Assembly (NCBI RefSeq): GCF_024713975.1
Contig: NC_091112.1
Location: 7,186,501 to 7,250,500 of the forward strand
Length of the DNA stretch: 64,000 bases
Direction of reading: 5' to 3'
DNA from: Paralichthys olivaceus
Taxonomy: Eukaryota > Chordata > Actinopteri > Pleuronectiformes > Paralichthyidae
Part shown: positions 45,250-56,832 of the stretch, one piece after another
Position numbering within the stretch: the first letter of the stretch is position 1
How the letters are laid out: every line of letters starts with the position of its first letter
The notes under the pieces: generated by a model
What the model was told of the DNA's origin: nothing
What the model saw: the letters and a program-made list of their open reading frames with translations, nothing else
The model's database searches: none
Program-made: the position numbers and the translations under genes

Positions 45250-45535
45250 AGCCATAGACTGTAAATAAATATGGACGACATGACAGCTTTTCCAAAAGTG
45301 AAGCCAAAACATCTCGATCGCCACCTGCTAGCTGGCTTTAGTATAGTTTATAAATCCTGCGTCCTCCGTGTTAGTATATGGGACATGGACCAAGGTAAAA
45401 AAAAAGTCAAAGTCAATTGGACAAGCTGGATCTCGCTTCCCTGACTGCTTCTAGACTCTAGGCTAATTTCGGCTTCATTTCTGGATAGCAGTGAAGTGGA
45501 GACATCTCGTCCGTCTTTATATACAATCTGATTCG
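45250..45535 (+). repeat. Interspersed repeat, family B, copy 2
   Basis: Matches 31695-32115 at both ends and in the middle (AAGCCAAAACATCT). It lies inside the probable ptk2 3' UTR, in the sense orientation. Confidence 0.65.
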
Positions 45536-46407
45536 AGCCAGATGTGTTGTTGTCGTGGCCGTCGTGTTTTTTGGTTCCTTTTGTCTTCACATTCATATTC
45601 ACTCAACAATATGCAACACAGCGTTTCAGTTTCACTCTAACAAACACTCTCTTAAAAAACGTATTTTCAAATAATCTGTAAATTTTCTTTAAAGGGTGAA
45701 TTACAGCTGCAGTTTAATTTTTGATTGTCTGCACTAAAAGATAATTGAACTTAATTTGTGAGAAGTATGTATCTGCCAGAATCAGGCTCCAGCAGTTCAA
45801 GAGTAATTTCTCATTAAAAACCAGCATTTATCTCCAACACTCTGCAAGGAAACTTAAAATATGAAGAATTCTTAACAGAGTTTGGTGGATTTTTTACACC
45901 AGCAGCTCATCTGGTTCAGGAAGCCAGGGATCATGGGTAATATCCATCATTCAGTTGTGTTTCAGTTTAATGAGTGGGACTTCGTAGTCACAGATTAACA
46001 GGCTTTGTTTTTCCTTTACATGAAAACGACTAATTAAGTAATCACCATGTGTGGCTGCAGAGGGCGCTGTTGCTCTGCAAACGTTACAAAGTCGCTTAAA
46101 ACTGCGCTGGAGACTGAAATGAGATTATTGATTTTAAAAATGTGTGTCCAACATGATTTGCTCTTTTTCTCTCCTCCATGTCTTCTTCTATCTTTCTACC
46201 TCCTCTATTGGAGATATTTATACCTTTTTATTCCTTCTCCTCTTCAAGTCTGCTACCCTTCCTTTCTTCTCTTTCTCCCTCCGTCCCCCACGATCTGTCC
46301 TCTTCTCCTCCCTCTCAGATTCTCTCTCTCCATTCCACTGTTCCCTCTCCCCTGAGGTGAGCGGTATTCTCAGGAAGGAGCCACATGTACAGTTGCTAAA
46401 CCAAGCA

Positions 46408-46413
46408 AATAAA
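46408..46413 (+). terminator. Candidate polyadenylation signal of ptk2
   Basis: AATAAA followed within about 40 nt by a GT/T-rich stretch (TGTTGTCTTATTGTATTTTTT). Confidence 0.55.
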
Positions 46414-46435
46414 AACACTGTTATCATGAAGAACT

Positions 46436-47027
46436 TCGGTCAGCTGTTGTCTTATTGTATTTTTTCATATTGCTCCTGTAAAATATGGGTGGAATTATTT
46501 ACGACTCGGTGAACAGAAAGTTCCTTTGAATCAAAGTAACAAGACAACCCAATTTACCAAACAAACAGCATGAGGGAAATGATACCCGGGTTTCATGAGA
46601 TGATATTCTTTGCTAACACCATCCGTTCCATGAAGCATCCTCCAGCTAGGAGATGGGGCATCCTATTTTATATACAGTCTATGGGCGTCCCTGAGGAAAC
46701 CCGGACCGAGCACCTAGTTTGATACCGAGGCGATGACCCACACATCCAAGACGACACTTGATTAGCTTGAGAACAAGTATCTCTCTCTGACTGTCTCTGA
46801 GAGCCTCAGCCAAAACCCAGACTTTAACCCCAGTGAACATCTGTGAGCAGCTGGATGCTTCTCACCTCATCTGACGGAGCTTCAGAGGATCTGTTAGGAG
46901 GAAAGAGATACACTGGTTAAATCCAGGTTTGAGAAGTGTAGAGACTGACAGACACAGAATGTTCAGAACCACAGTGATGTAGAATCACTTCTCTTTCCTT
47001 TTAAAATTAAAAATAAAAAGATAAATA
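46436..47027. other. Spacer between ptk2 and the tRNA genes
   Basis: No gene seen. The phrase ATATACAGTCTATGG near 46,670 resembles the end of repeat family B. Confidence 0.6.
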
Positions 47028-47100
47028 TGTTTCCGCCCGGTTTCGAACCGGGGACCTTTCGCGTGTGAGGCGAACGTGATAACCACTACACCACGGAAAC
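47028..47100 (-). tRNA. tRNA-Val (anticodon CAC)
   Basis: The minus strand folds as a 73-nt cloverleaf: acceptor GTTTCCG pairing with CGGAAAC plus discriminator A, D arm with TAGTGG, anticodon loop CTCACAC (anticodon CAC), and T arm CCCGG-TTCGAAA-CCGGG. The internal A box (around TAGTGGTTATC) and B box (GGTTCGAAACC) are intact, and T-runs follow on the minus strand as a Pol III terminator. No intron. It decodes GUG valine codons. Confidence 0.97.
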
Positions 47101-47326
47101 GGTTGAAATGCGCCTTGTTATCAAACTGAGCATAAATAAAATGTATGTATTTTAAAACGGTCGCTCTCTGAAGCCTGGATTTTTGTATTTGTGAAATTAT
47201 TATAAAAGCGACCGGGATTTTTAAATGGTAAGTAAATCAACGTGTATATCAGTGTAACCACAGACTGTAAATGATCGAGACACATTAAAGAATTTTCTTC
47301 TATAGCTGAACCTCCTTTGAAAAGGC

Positions 47327-47398
47327 TGCCGTGACCCGGATTCGAACCGGGGTTGCTGCGGCCACAACGCAGAGTACTAACCACTATACGATCACGGC
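47327..47398 (-). tRNA. tRNA-His (anticodon GTG)
   Basis: The minus strand gives a 72-nt tRNA: acceptor GCCGTGA pairing with TCACGGC plus discriminator A, anticodon loop with GTG, and B box GGTTCGAATCC. As in other eukaryotes, the extra 5' G(-1) of mature tRNA-His is not needed in the gene. A TTTT terminator follows (+ strand AAAA at about 47,319). It shares orientation with the valine tRNA gene 226 bp away. Confidence 0.97.
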
Positions 47399-47699
47399 TG
47401 GCTGCTCCGTGGGCTGCGGGTTGAGTGGCAGTAGATAATTAGACCCAAATCTGTTTATTTATTTTACATAGCTTGTTATTTAAAAACCTTTATATATAAA
47501 TGTATAAAAGGAATCAAGAGAAACATTCAAAAATATAAAATAAACCTAGGTTTAATTTAAATTACATCACTACTGATTTGAAACTATAAATCTAATACAA
47601 TAATTCATAAGAGCAGTTCATTTGATTTAAACAGACTGAAAATTCTAATAACTATTTTAAAAAACGCACTGGGGGATGTAAGTCTCGCGCGACTTGCCC
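47399..47699. other. AT-rich spacer between tRNA-His and the clptm1l promoter
   Basis: About 300 bp, AT-rich, without a recognisable gene. It separates a Pol III gene pointing left from a Pol II gene pointing right. Confidence 0.6.
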
Positions 47700-47760
47700 G
47701 AATCCCGTCTGAGCGAACCAACCCGGAAGCGGATGGCGGAACTCTAACAGATCCACCTCA
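47680..47760 (+). promoter_or_regulatory. clptm1l: Probable clptm1l core promoter
   Basis: A sharp switch from AT-rich to CpG-rich DNA, with an ETS-type site ACCCGGAAGC at 47721-47730 and a YY1-like GGATGGCGGA right after it. No TATA box. This is the usual layout of a housekeeping promoter. The exact start site is unknown. Confidence 0.5.
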
Positions 47761-48189
47761 CGCTTACAGCTCGGTGTGTTCCGCTCACAGCTGCTGGTGT
47801 TCGGCCTGAATGGAGTCTGCAGGGCCCGCGGCCGGATGTCAAAGCGTTGGACGATGCTGAAGAAACGATGTCGTCTCGTTTAACGACCCGGAGGAAGCAG
47901 TGAAGTGAATGGACGGATAGAAACCAGCCGAGCGACCGACTGACGGACCGACCGACTGTGGATTCAACACCGGTGTGTTTTCAATCTTTTCACAATATGA
48001 GCAGCGTTAGTGTTCCAGTCTGGTGATTCTGAAGATCTGTAGGTTCGATGAACACTTGGAAACAGAGGCTTTGGTACAAAACCGATGAAAAGCGGACATG
48101 TGGATAACTTGACAGCGAGTGTGTGGGATTAAATCATGTCGAGGCTTTTTTTAAATTGTTTAAACGTCCCTATAATTTGTAAAATGACG
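47740..48189 (+). other. clptm1l: Probable noncoding first exon of clptm1l, with an upstream ATG
   Basis: The exon ends at a GTAAGT donor at 48190. It is joined to the exon whose acceptor TCCTTCACAG ends at 48900. An ATG at 48184, with A at -3, opens a frame that crosses the splice junction; see findings. The 5' end is only approximate. Confidence 0.5.
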
Positions 48190-48900
48190 GTAAGTCACTT
48201 CCAGCTGTGAATAACTGGTGGCTGTTTTCTATGACCTCAGGCTAATGACTGAACAGTTATCTAGAGCCTGACAGATCCAGTCATCGTGTTTACAGCTGCA
48301 GAAACTCATGTCAGTATGATGTCTCTGTCTCTGTCAGGCCTCTGCTCCCATCAGGAGACACGAGGACCTGCTGTTATCTCCTCTCATTGTTTCACTTTAT
48401 AGTCAGTGTCATATAACAATGACAAAACCAGAGGAACCAGTCCTGGCAACTGTTCTCTGCCAACTCTGCTTAAATATGCAAAAATGAAGATGGAAATAAA
48501 GGAACAGAAATAATCTGGCAACCCGTGTAAATTCAGGAATATGCTTTTTGATAAAATTCTGTTTTAAGAAGAAGACACAGTACCAGCCATACTGGAAAAC
48601 AACAAACCAGACCATCCAACAGCACTTCTCTGGGAGTAGACGTCTGCAGCTTTTTTCCAAAATCTGGTGGAAAGCAAACCTGGAAGAGCGGAGGATGTCA
48701 CAGCAGCAAACACGTGTCCTTAAATAAGCTTAAAAATCACATCAGTGTAACATTTATGTCTGTACTGGTCTGTAACTTGTCACAGACAGATATCTTAACC
48801 ACATCATTGGCTTTCAGTTGAAATATATTTTCTCCCCCATTAAAATCCCTTTCAAACATCACACTTCACTCTATCCTCCTTCTCTGACTTCTCCTTCACA

Positions 48901-48957
48901 GACGTATGGCCTCACTCCTCAGGTAGCTGAAGGAGACAGCATCTCAGCGCCGGCATC
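48901..48957 (+). other. clptm1l: 5' untranslated part of the first clptm1l coding exon
   Basis: 57 nt between the acceptor and the start codon. It contains the tail of the inferred upstream frame, which overlaps the main ATG. Confidence 0.5.
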
Positions 48958-51732
48958 ATGTTTTTGAAAACGTCGTTCACCACTCTGATTGTGGGCGTGT
49001 TTGTAGTGTACGTGCTCCACACCTGCTGGGTGATGTACGGGATTGTGTACACCAAACCCTGTGACAGCCCCAGCAGCGCCAACTGCATCACACCTTTCCT
49101 GGCCGAGAACCCGAAACTACAGGTCAGTGAAGTAGATGGATTGGTTTAAGTGGCAGTGTAGGAACAATATAAGTTAAAAAAAAAAGTAATGTTATAATAC
49201 CTGAAATATCTATGTCTGTTTATTAGTTAAGTATCTACACTGCACTGCGGCCCAATGCAGAGGGAGGACACACCCTGATCCACAAAGAAGAGAACTTTGA
49301 CGTCAACAGCAAGTTTGAAAGGTTGGTGGGATAATTCCTGGTGTCAGATCTGATTGGTTAATAAAATTATAAGCATCTACTATATAGTTCTTTTTTATAT
49401 AGTGTTTTCCAGGTGTCTTCTCAGATGGGTTAATTCGGATATTATCTAGAGTTTTTACTCAGGGGCTGACAGGAGAAACTCCGGAGAATGACATTAGACA
49501 TTTAATTCTCACATACAGCCTCTCCGGAGAATGTCAGGAGAATATCCAGAGTTCAGTGCATTTCTGAAAACAGTGATATAAATACAAAAGACACTCAATT
49601 CATCATGTGTCCTCTCTTTTTTCCCTCAGGATAGTAAATGTCTCCCTCCCTAAGAAGACCCGTAACAATGGAACGTTATATGCACTAATATTCGTCCATC
49701 AGGCTGCCCTCACTCCTTGGCAGGACCCTCGACAAGTCCACCTTGTGGCTCAGCTCACCACGTACATGATCCCCAAACCACCTGAAATCTCTTTAATATC
49801 CGGGGAGGATCAAACACAGGTATGCATGATCAGGTTTGCTCACTAAACCCTTCATGTTTATCAGTCAGAGAGAGACTGCACACCTGGATCTTTATCTGTT
49901 TCTGATGTTGCAACTTATTTTTAAGAAAACGTTCCTCTCCACGCTACAGGGTCACAAAGAAGAAGCCCAGAAGAACAAACAAGGTGATGGAAACTTTGCA
50001 GCAGGGGGCAGAGCGGCAAGTGGAGCCGCTTCCACATCGGATCACCCGGTTTCCCACTGGCGTTCGCGCCTGACACTTAACATTGTCAGTGACCACTTCC
50101 TGTTCGACAGAGAAAACCTGCCGAGTGATGTCCACAGATACCTCAGAGCGTAAGATAATTAACAGACAAACACTCACAAGGCTCAAAGAAAAAAACACAA
50201 ATTCAAAAAGTTAGATGCAAAGCATGCTGATAGATTTTGGTCATTTGGGAGTCACTAGTGTTACTGCCGTTTTGGATACACGACCAATGGAGACAAAAAG
50301 TCTGTTTTATTCGTCTATGTTTCAGATTCCAAAATGGTAAAAAGATGGTGTATCTACCTCTGCTGTTTGTCGATGAGCTCAGCAACCGGGTCAAGGACCT
50401 TGTGGTGAGTTTTCCCTTCTAAATAAATATTATGTGCCACAGCAACTGAGTCTCTGGTGGTTAAATCCACAATTCACATGATTCATTCCTATATTAGTTT
50501 GTTTTTATCAAACCTCAGCGTTGAAATTCTTCCTGCCTCAGAATAATAAAATAAAAAGTCCTCGATGAGCTGACACGTGTGTGTAATCATTTGTTTGTCT
50601 TTGTGTGTGCAGGAGATCAACAGCACCTCCGCCGAGCTCCCTCTGACCATCTCTTATGACTCCATCTCCCTGGGGAGGCTACGCTTCTGGATCCACATGC
50701 AGGACGCTGTTTACTCTCTGCAGCAGTTCGGTATCTTGCCCCCCCCCTCTCACTCACACACACACAAACACATACAGTTCTGTCACTGATAATTCTCACT
50801 GTCTTAAACCCTCATATTCATTATATCCAGGTTTCACAGAGAAAGATGCTGATGAGATAAAAGGGATCTTTGTGGACACCAACCTCTACTTCCTGGCTCT
50901 GACCTTCTTTGTAGCTGCGTTCCATGTGAGTCTGACTTCAGGTCGCTCTTCCACATTAGAGCCTCATTCCACTGGAATAAATGAAAAACAAGAGAGCTCA
51001 GAGACGATTGGCACAAGAGGAAATCTTTTCTAACACATGACCTTGATCTTTTGCTTTTTCAGCTTCTGTTTGACTTCCTGGCGTTCAAGAACGACATCAG
51101 CTTCTGGAAGCAGAAGAAAAGCATGGTGGGAATGTCGAGCAAAGCAGGTGGGTAACTTTGTTCTCTCCACCAATATTAGACAGGGAAGAAACACTAAACA
51201 GATTACAGCCTTGTGAAAACCTGGAGCTCCCGCTGCAAACAACAATTTCCTCTTGACTGATGAGCAATAAACCTTTAGATAACGTGTAAGACAAGAAACC
51301 AGGCGTCACCTGTGTGTTGTGTCATCTGACTCAGTGAATCAGGACTGCAGCGCGGCCAGATGTTGTATTCTGCATCTTTCTACTCACCTTGACGATCTGT
51401 GATGCGTTGGCAACAAACTAAAAGACGTGTTTGCATGTTTGTTGACAGATAACTGCAAAAATGAGCCACCTGTCAAATGTCAACATGACACAGTCTTGTC
51501 TTATGAATTCATTTAATAGGTGGCGACACTTTTATCTTCGCTTTATTAAGTGTTATCCATCGACCAAGAGATGAGTCAGCAGTGTTTCACTAACAAAGTG
51601 GGAAATGTTTGTGTTGTTTCTTTCAGTGCTGTGGAGATGTTTCAGTACCATCGTGATTTTCCTCTATTTGTTCGACCAGCAGACGAGCCTGCTTGTCCTC
51701 ATACCTGCTGGGGTCGGCTCTATCATTGAAGC

Positions 51733-51781
<49 letters not shown>

Positions 51782-54102
51782 AGATTCAGATGAATTCTCC
51801 TTCAAAACGAAAGGGAAATGTGAATATGTTATTTTTAGGATGGGAACCATTTTTTTTTTCTGAGCTTTAACACCTGCATTTTGACTCCAGGTTTAACGAA
51901 GATGGAAAAAAATATTTGGACTGCTGGTTTAATTATAACTTAGTCTAATTCAATGTTTTGTGGAATGAATGTCGTCTTTGTTTAAATTCTTTTTTCTTGT
52001 ATATGGCACATATATAAATGTTGAGATGTTTTTGTCCTTGATTGAAAGAAACATAGCAGTCGTAATAAAGGAAATGTTAAGTGGAATTTAAAAATGATTA
52101 ACTACATGATTATGTGGTTATTTATGTGTAGGATCTTTTCTAATTTGGATATTGAATTTTTGCAGGTATGGAAAGTGAAGAAGGCCTTTAAGATTCAGGT
52201 TTCCTGGAAAGGAGGCAAACCAACATTCCTGGTAGGTGTATGTGTGTTGTGTGTCAGTGAGTGTTTGTTGCTGCGTCTCACTTTCCCCAACTATTTCAGT
52301 TTTGTTCATTTTCTCCGCTTCTGTTCTAAACTTTCTACTTTTCACTGTGGACTGAAATGAAAGCAGAGAGCTACGCAGCTACAGTCGCAGTCACAGTATC
52401 AGTACCTCATGATGAAACAGTCCTGGTGAAGTGAAGTTGCTCCAATTCAACAAACAGATGAATCGCACAACTGTCTTTCTTTCCCTTTGTTTTATTGACG
52501 ACACAGTTGTTGTGTAGATTGTTTGAAAATGTGTTCAGAGGTTTTTTATTTTGTGTCTTTCCTGTTTTGACAGTTTGGCAAATTAGATGAATCCGAGAGG
52601 AGAACAGAAGAATATGATACTCTGGTAGGACACACACACAGATAACCATGACTTGAATTATTTAATACAGGTTTAATAAGCCAATCGTCACATGCTTTGT
52701 GTTTCTCTGTAGGCCATGAAGTACCTGTCATACCTCCTGTACCCACTGTGTATTGGAGGAGCTGTGTATGCTCTAGTATACCAACGATATAAGAGGTGTG
52801 TGAATAACAAGCACAGATTTTGTTCCATGTGTCTCCTAGTCAATACATGTCTTGATTGTCTGTCTCTCTCTCTCCCGGTCATAGTTGGTACTCGTGGTTG
52901 ATCAACAGTTTAGTGAATGGTAAACCCTTTAACCTGATCAATTCATAACCATCAATCAGTTGCTCTTCATTATTTGATTCCTAATGAAAAAGCTAATCAA
53001 CGTGTTTTGTAAACTTTACAGGAGTATATGCCTTTGGCTTCCTCTTCATGCTTCCTCAACTGTTTGTCAACTATAAGGTCAGTTTACCACAGATACTGGA
53101 TTCTGTTATATTTCAGAAAGAAGTTTCATTAATGGGAAACTGATAATTCATTCTGTTTTTAAAAAAGGGATAACCGATTGAGTCACAACTCAACATTTTC
53201 CAGATGTTCCTCTCTTTTCCCAGAAACAAACATTAAACTAACTATTTTTTCTCTGTTGTTTTATCGAACAGCTGAAATCTGTGGCCCACCTGCCGTGGAA
53301 AGCCTTTATGTACAAGGTGAGAACAAAAACTTTGACAGTCTGTGAAATGACGGATGGACGTGGTTTAACCCTCTGACTCATCTGGATTCACAGACAAGCT
53401 GTTATATTATTGTCTGATCAGGAATCTCAGACCTTCAGCTGTTTTAGTTTTAAATTTCTCATATATGATTTGACACACTTCACTTATTTACTGAATGAGC
53501 AATGATAAGTACAACAGAGTTTATGAAGTGGGCTTCATTTACAGTGATTCTCTTTTTTAATTGTTCATGATGGGATTTGTTAATGATTAATAAAGGTGGA
53601 TTTGTTTTCTGTTGAGTGAAATAAATGTATATTAATATTTATCAATTGATCTTCGACAGGCGTTCAATACCTTCATCGACGATGTGTTTGCCTTCATCAT
53701 CACCATGCCAACGTCTCACAGACTAGCATGCTTCAGAGACGATGTCGTGTTTCTCATTTACCTCTATCAGAGATGGTACGTGGACACACACACACACACA
53801 CACACACACACTCAAGCTTGTACTCTTGTCTTTCTTAGGACCCTCAGTAACAAAACAAACCCCAGCCCTTACCTTAACTTTAACCTGGTTCCCTAACCAT
53901 TCGAAAAAGTGTCTAAAAGTGAGGAGCAGCCAAAATATCTTCTCTGCAAGATCAAATAGTAAAATTGGAGATACAAGTTAACACAGTCTGAATCTCTGCC
54001 CCTGTCTCTCTCCTCAGGCTCTACCCAGTCGACAAGACAAGAGTAAATGAATACGGTGTTTCTTATGATGAGAAACCCAAAGGAAAGACCCACAAGGACT
54101 AA
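48958..54102 (+). CDS. clptm1l: CLPTM1-like protein (CRR9), ER multi-pass membrane protein
   Basis: CLPTM1L is reported as an ER lipid scramblase for glucosaminyl-phosphatidylinositol in GPI-anchor synthesis; it is also known as CRR9. Seventeen coding exons: 48958-49122, 49227-49321, 49630-49819, 49950-50149, 50326-50404, 50613-50730, 50831-50925, 51063-51147, 51627-51730, 52166-52231, 52574-52624, 52713-52795, 52885-52919, 53022-53077, 53272-53316, 53660-53775, 54018-54102; 1,668 nt, 555 residues, stop TAA. The N-terminus [22 protein letters not shown] and the conserved [19 protein letters not shown] block identify the family. There is an N-terminal membrane anchor (about 7-28), a soluble domain with NVS (90-92) and NST (246-248) glycosylation sequons, then hydrophobic segments near 301-322, 346-360, 421-437, 453-473 and 490-505. 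It is longer than human (538) because of the linker exon at 49950. Human CLPTM1L lies beside TERT, but no tert is seen here. Confidence 0.97.
49410..49576 (-). repeat. Repeat family M fragment in a clptm1l intron
   Basis: It contains repeated TCCGGAGAAT words and ends GCATTTCTGAAAACAG, resembling the terminal sequence of the 21878-22262 element. Diverged; orientation is tentative. Confidence 0.4.
51148..51626 (+). other. clptm1l intron, phase 1
   Basis: Donor GTGGGT, acceptor TTTCAG. No gene or repeat recognised. Confidence 0.85.
51731..52165 (+). other. clptm1l: clptm1l GC-AG intron
   Basis: The intron begins GCAAGT and ends TTTTTGCAG. Only this GC donor keeps the frame: ATC-ATT-GAA joins GTA-TGG-AAA-GTG to give [11 protein letters not shown], matching IELWKVKKAL in human. 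Using the neighbouring GT (51735) would add AGCA-type bases and shift the frame. Confidence 0.88.
51737..51774. repeat. CA microsatellite adjoining a GC donor
   Basis: (AC)19 beginning directly after GCAAGT. Confidence 0.95.
53317..53659 (+). other. clptm1l intron, phase 0
   Basis: Donor GTGAGA, acceptor TTCGACAG. Nothing recognisable inside. Confidence 0.85.
53784..53811. repeat. CA microsatellite near a clptm1l donor
   Basis: (AC)n starting eight bases into the last clptm1l intron. Confidence 0.9.
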
Positions 54103-55800
54103 AGAGGAAACACAGAGAATTGTTCTCCATGAACTGGAACCTGCAGGTTTTCTCTCATCTGGTGTCAGCAGCTGGTTCAATGGTCCAGGTTTGAGTGATC
54201 AGTTAGCTGCAAATGAACCAAGTGCATCACAACGCTTGTTGGTTCTGATTTATTTTCCCCCATGCCGTCCCATAGAGCGAAGGGTTCCGAGGAAAGCTCA
54301 ACATCTGCTTACCTGGCTTCTGCAGCCTGGAGAGTTGTTTTGTTTTGCAGCGTGTGACAGGTCAGGGCGATCGATAAGTTCAATCTGTTCCTCTTTTTGA
54401 ACTGACGTAACAACAAGGAAAAATTTGATATGCGAAGCTGCAAGAGTAAAACAAGATGCCACTGTTATTAAAGATGAAAGTGCCCATTGAGAACCTCAGT
54501 AAATATGATATTGAATTGAACCTAAAACAGCCTGAGCCTGGTTGTAACTGATTTGAGGAACCAACATTTAAATACATCCAGGAGTTTTTACACAAGAGCT
54601 GCTGAGTTCATCAAAGAAGCATCATTCAATTATACTGCATTTCAATGTTATATCAATTAAATTATTGACATTGAATTATTAATATTATTATTCCATATGC
54701 TTCAAGTCTGATACATTAGAGCTTTCAGAAAAATCAGTTCCCCAGTCATATTTCAGTTTAGATGTTGAAGTGAATTCAGTTAACAGGTCAGAACCTGGTC
54801 ATTAGTTTAACTGATATAACATCAGGCAAATGAAGACTACACTGAACAATAGATAGATTTTTTTTTTGTGAAAAATACCCAATGCAGAAATTCAGCGCTT
54901 TTCTAGAAATTGTATGAAATTGTCCTAACAATTTATTTTCCTCTCAGAAATCATAGATATGTAGAAATAAAAAATGTTTGAATCCATAATTCTCACATGG
55001 AAAAAGCTAAAACACACGTTAGCTGATGAATTCCAGAATGACAGACATTGTGTCAACTACATGTTAAAGTGACGATACACAGAATATCTTTTAAATTGAC
55101 TGAGGCAGAAATAAAAGGTAAAGATACTTAAAATGCAAAATGTAAAAAAAAAAAACTTTCAAATGCTTCAGATTTGTTGCTATGGCGATGAGGATGGAAT
55201 GCCAGAACGTTTTGGGAATCTTGAGCTACATTAGAAACAGATTAGAGGACTCTGATTTGTTGCCATGGAGATGGGGAGACAAAGCCTGAACATTCCAGAA
55301 TCTGTTGAGTCAAACTTGTCTGTGTCTCTTGCTCTGTCCACTGGTTGAATGGCGCTGACTTCCCCTGCACTGTACCACAGGAGGACACCACTGAGAGCCA
55401 TACTGTCCTTTATGTCCATTCTAGTTTTGTAGTCGCACCTGCTCAAGTATTTTTTACGTGTCAGGGCCAAGAAAATCTGTTAGTGCCAAATGTGAAAATG
55501 ATTATTTGAACTGCTTTGTATGTTCACCATGAATACACACTGATATTATGGGGGAAAACTGTCAATGTTCAAGACTTGTGGAAAGTATTACTTCATCTGG
55601 ATTTACACTGTCACATTTTACTTCTTTCTTCCATTGTTCAAATATATTTTGTCTGTGCTCAGAGATTCAGTACAGATTTTCTTTTCCTGTGTGAGCGCAG
55701 CCAGGAGAGATGCACCAGACTTTTGCCTTGAATTGATTTTGCTTATTGTAATGTTTGTGTTTTTGATTGAAATGGAATAAAATAACTGACTGAACATTAT
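54103..55800 (+). other. clptm1l 3' untranslated region, end uncertain
   Basis: Candidate polyadenylation signals are ATTAAA at 54467 (short 3' UTR of about 0.4 kb) and AATAAAATAA at 55776 (long 3' UTR of about 1.7 kb). The short frames here show no homology. Confidence 0.5.
55776..55781 (+). terminator. Candidate distal polyadenylation signal of clptm1l
   Basis: AATAAA, overlapping a second AATAA, followed by TGACTGAACATT and a GT-containing stretch. Confidence 0.4.
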
Positions 55801-56640
55801 CGGTTGTGGATTTAATACAGCTGGATTTTTGTCCCCCTTGTTCATATTCTTCATAGTTTTGATTTTTTTTTTGTCACAATAGCAGATTTTTGTGCAGGGT
55901 TGTCAGGCACAGTTTCAGCATCGCATTGATACCCAAGGTCTATTTTGAGGCAGATATGTGAACATGTTGTATAATTAGATTTGAATTGAATTGAGGTTAT
56001 TTACTTTAAACAGAAATAATTGAAAAAAGAATATATAATGAATAAATACATGCATAGGAAATAAAAAGCCTCTGAAGTAATTTAAGTTATTGTTCACAAT
56101 TTCACTGAATATATTTTCATATTATTCTATTGAGTTTTTAACATTTTCAATATAATGAAAAACTCACTGTTAGATGAAGCAGAAAGTTTAACATTTTCAT
56201 GTTGAACCGGGGGGATTCAAAATTGCTAAAATCCTCGGTCTGCATGATAAATCAAAAATAATATAGAAACGGAAAACTTTTCATATTAATGTATTTTTTT
56301 ATAGTTTATGTGTAAACTTGCAAGATTGTTTACTCATTCTTTTTTTTCACAAACTGTATTATCGACAGTCATCACACAAAGTCAACATCCATAAGATAAA
56401 TTCTAACATATAAATTAACAAATAAACTGAATAAATGATCAATTATGAGAAAATGAATGAAAACAACACAGAAGAAAAGAGAAAAGTTTTGTGCACTTAC
56501 ATGTGTGTGTATGTGGAACTTAGAAATAACATCAGATTAAAGATTCTTTAAAAAGAAAACTATATTAGGAATCTTAATCCTTAATCTTAATCTATATTAA
56601 ACATTCTATAGACCACGTCGATCACTGTGTGCGTGCTGAC
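55801..56640. other. AT-rich intergenic DNA between clptm1l and rplp1
   Basis: Very AT-rich with many short A/T runs. No gene or known repeat recognised. Composition changes abruptly to GC-rich at the rplp1 promoter. Confidence 0.7.
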
Positions 56641-56668
56641 GTCAGAGCCACGCAGCCCTGACGCAGAG

Positions 56669-56676
56669 TATATAAA
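56669..56676 (+). promoter_or_regulatory. rplp1: TATA box of rplp1
   Basis: TATATAAA lies about 30 bp upstream of a pyrimidine-rich block (TCCTCCCTTTCCGC, ending near 56708). That block is the likely start site and would give a 5' TOP transcript, the mark of mTOR-controlled ribosomal protein mRNAs. Confidence 0.7.
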
Positions 56677-56832
56677 CGCAGCTCCCGCCCTCTGCTCCTC
56701 CCTTTCCGCTGCAGGAAGTCAACGTGCCTGAAGGTGCTCGGTTCTTCATCTGAAGCTAAGGCCCACAATCCGGCGACTAGCACCGCTAAATTTAGGCATC
56801 CGACCCCGCACACACCAAACCCAACATCTAAA

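Larger units (their letters stand above)
44195..46435 (+). other. Probable ptk2 3' untranslated region
   Basis: About 2.2 kb between the stop codon and the best polyadenylation signal, AATAAA at 46408, which is followed by a T/GT-rich element. A family B repeat copy (45250-45535) brings another AATAAA near 45,264 that could serve as an earlier site. The short frames in this stretch show no homology. Confidence 0.6.

Noticed and set aside
47028..47398. tRNA-derived SINEs instead of tRNA genes
   Set aside because: Both fold completely with intact anticodon arms and discriminator bases, have T-run terminators, and lack a SINE body or tail.
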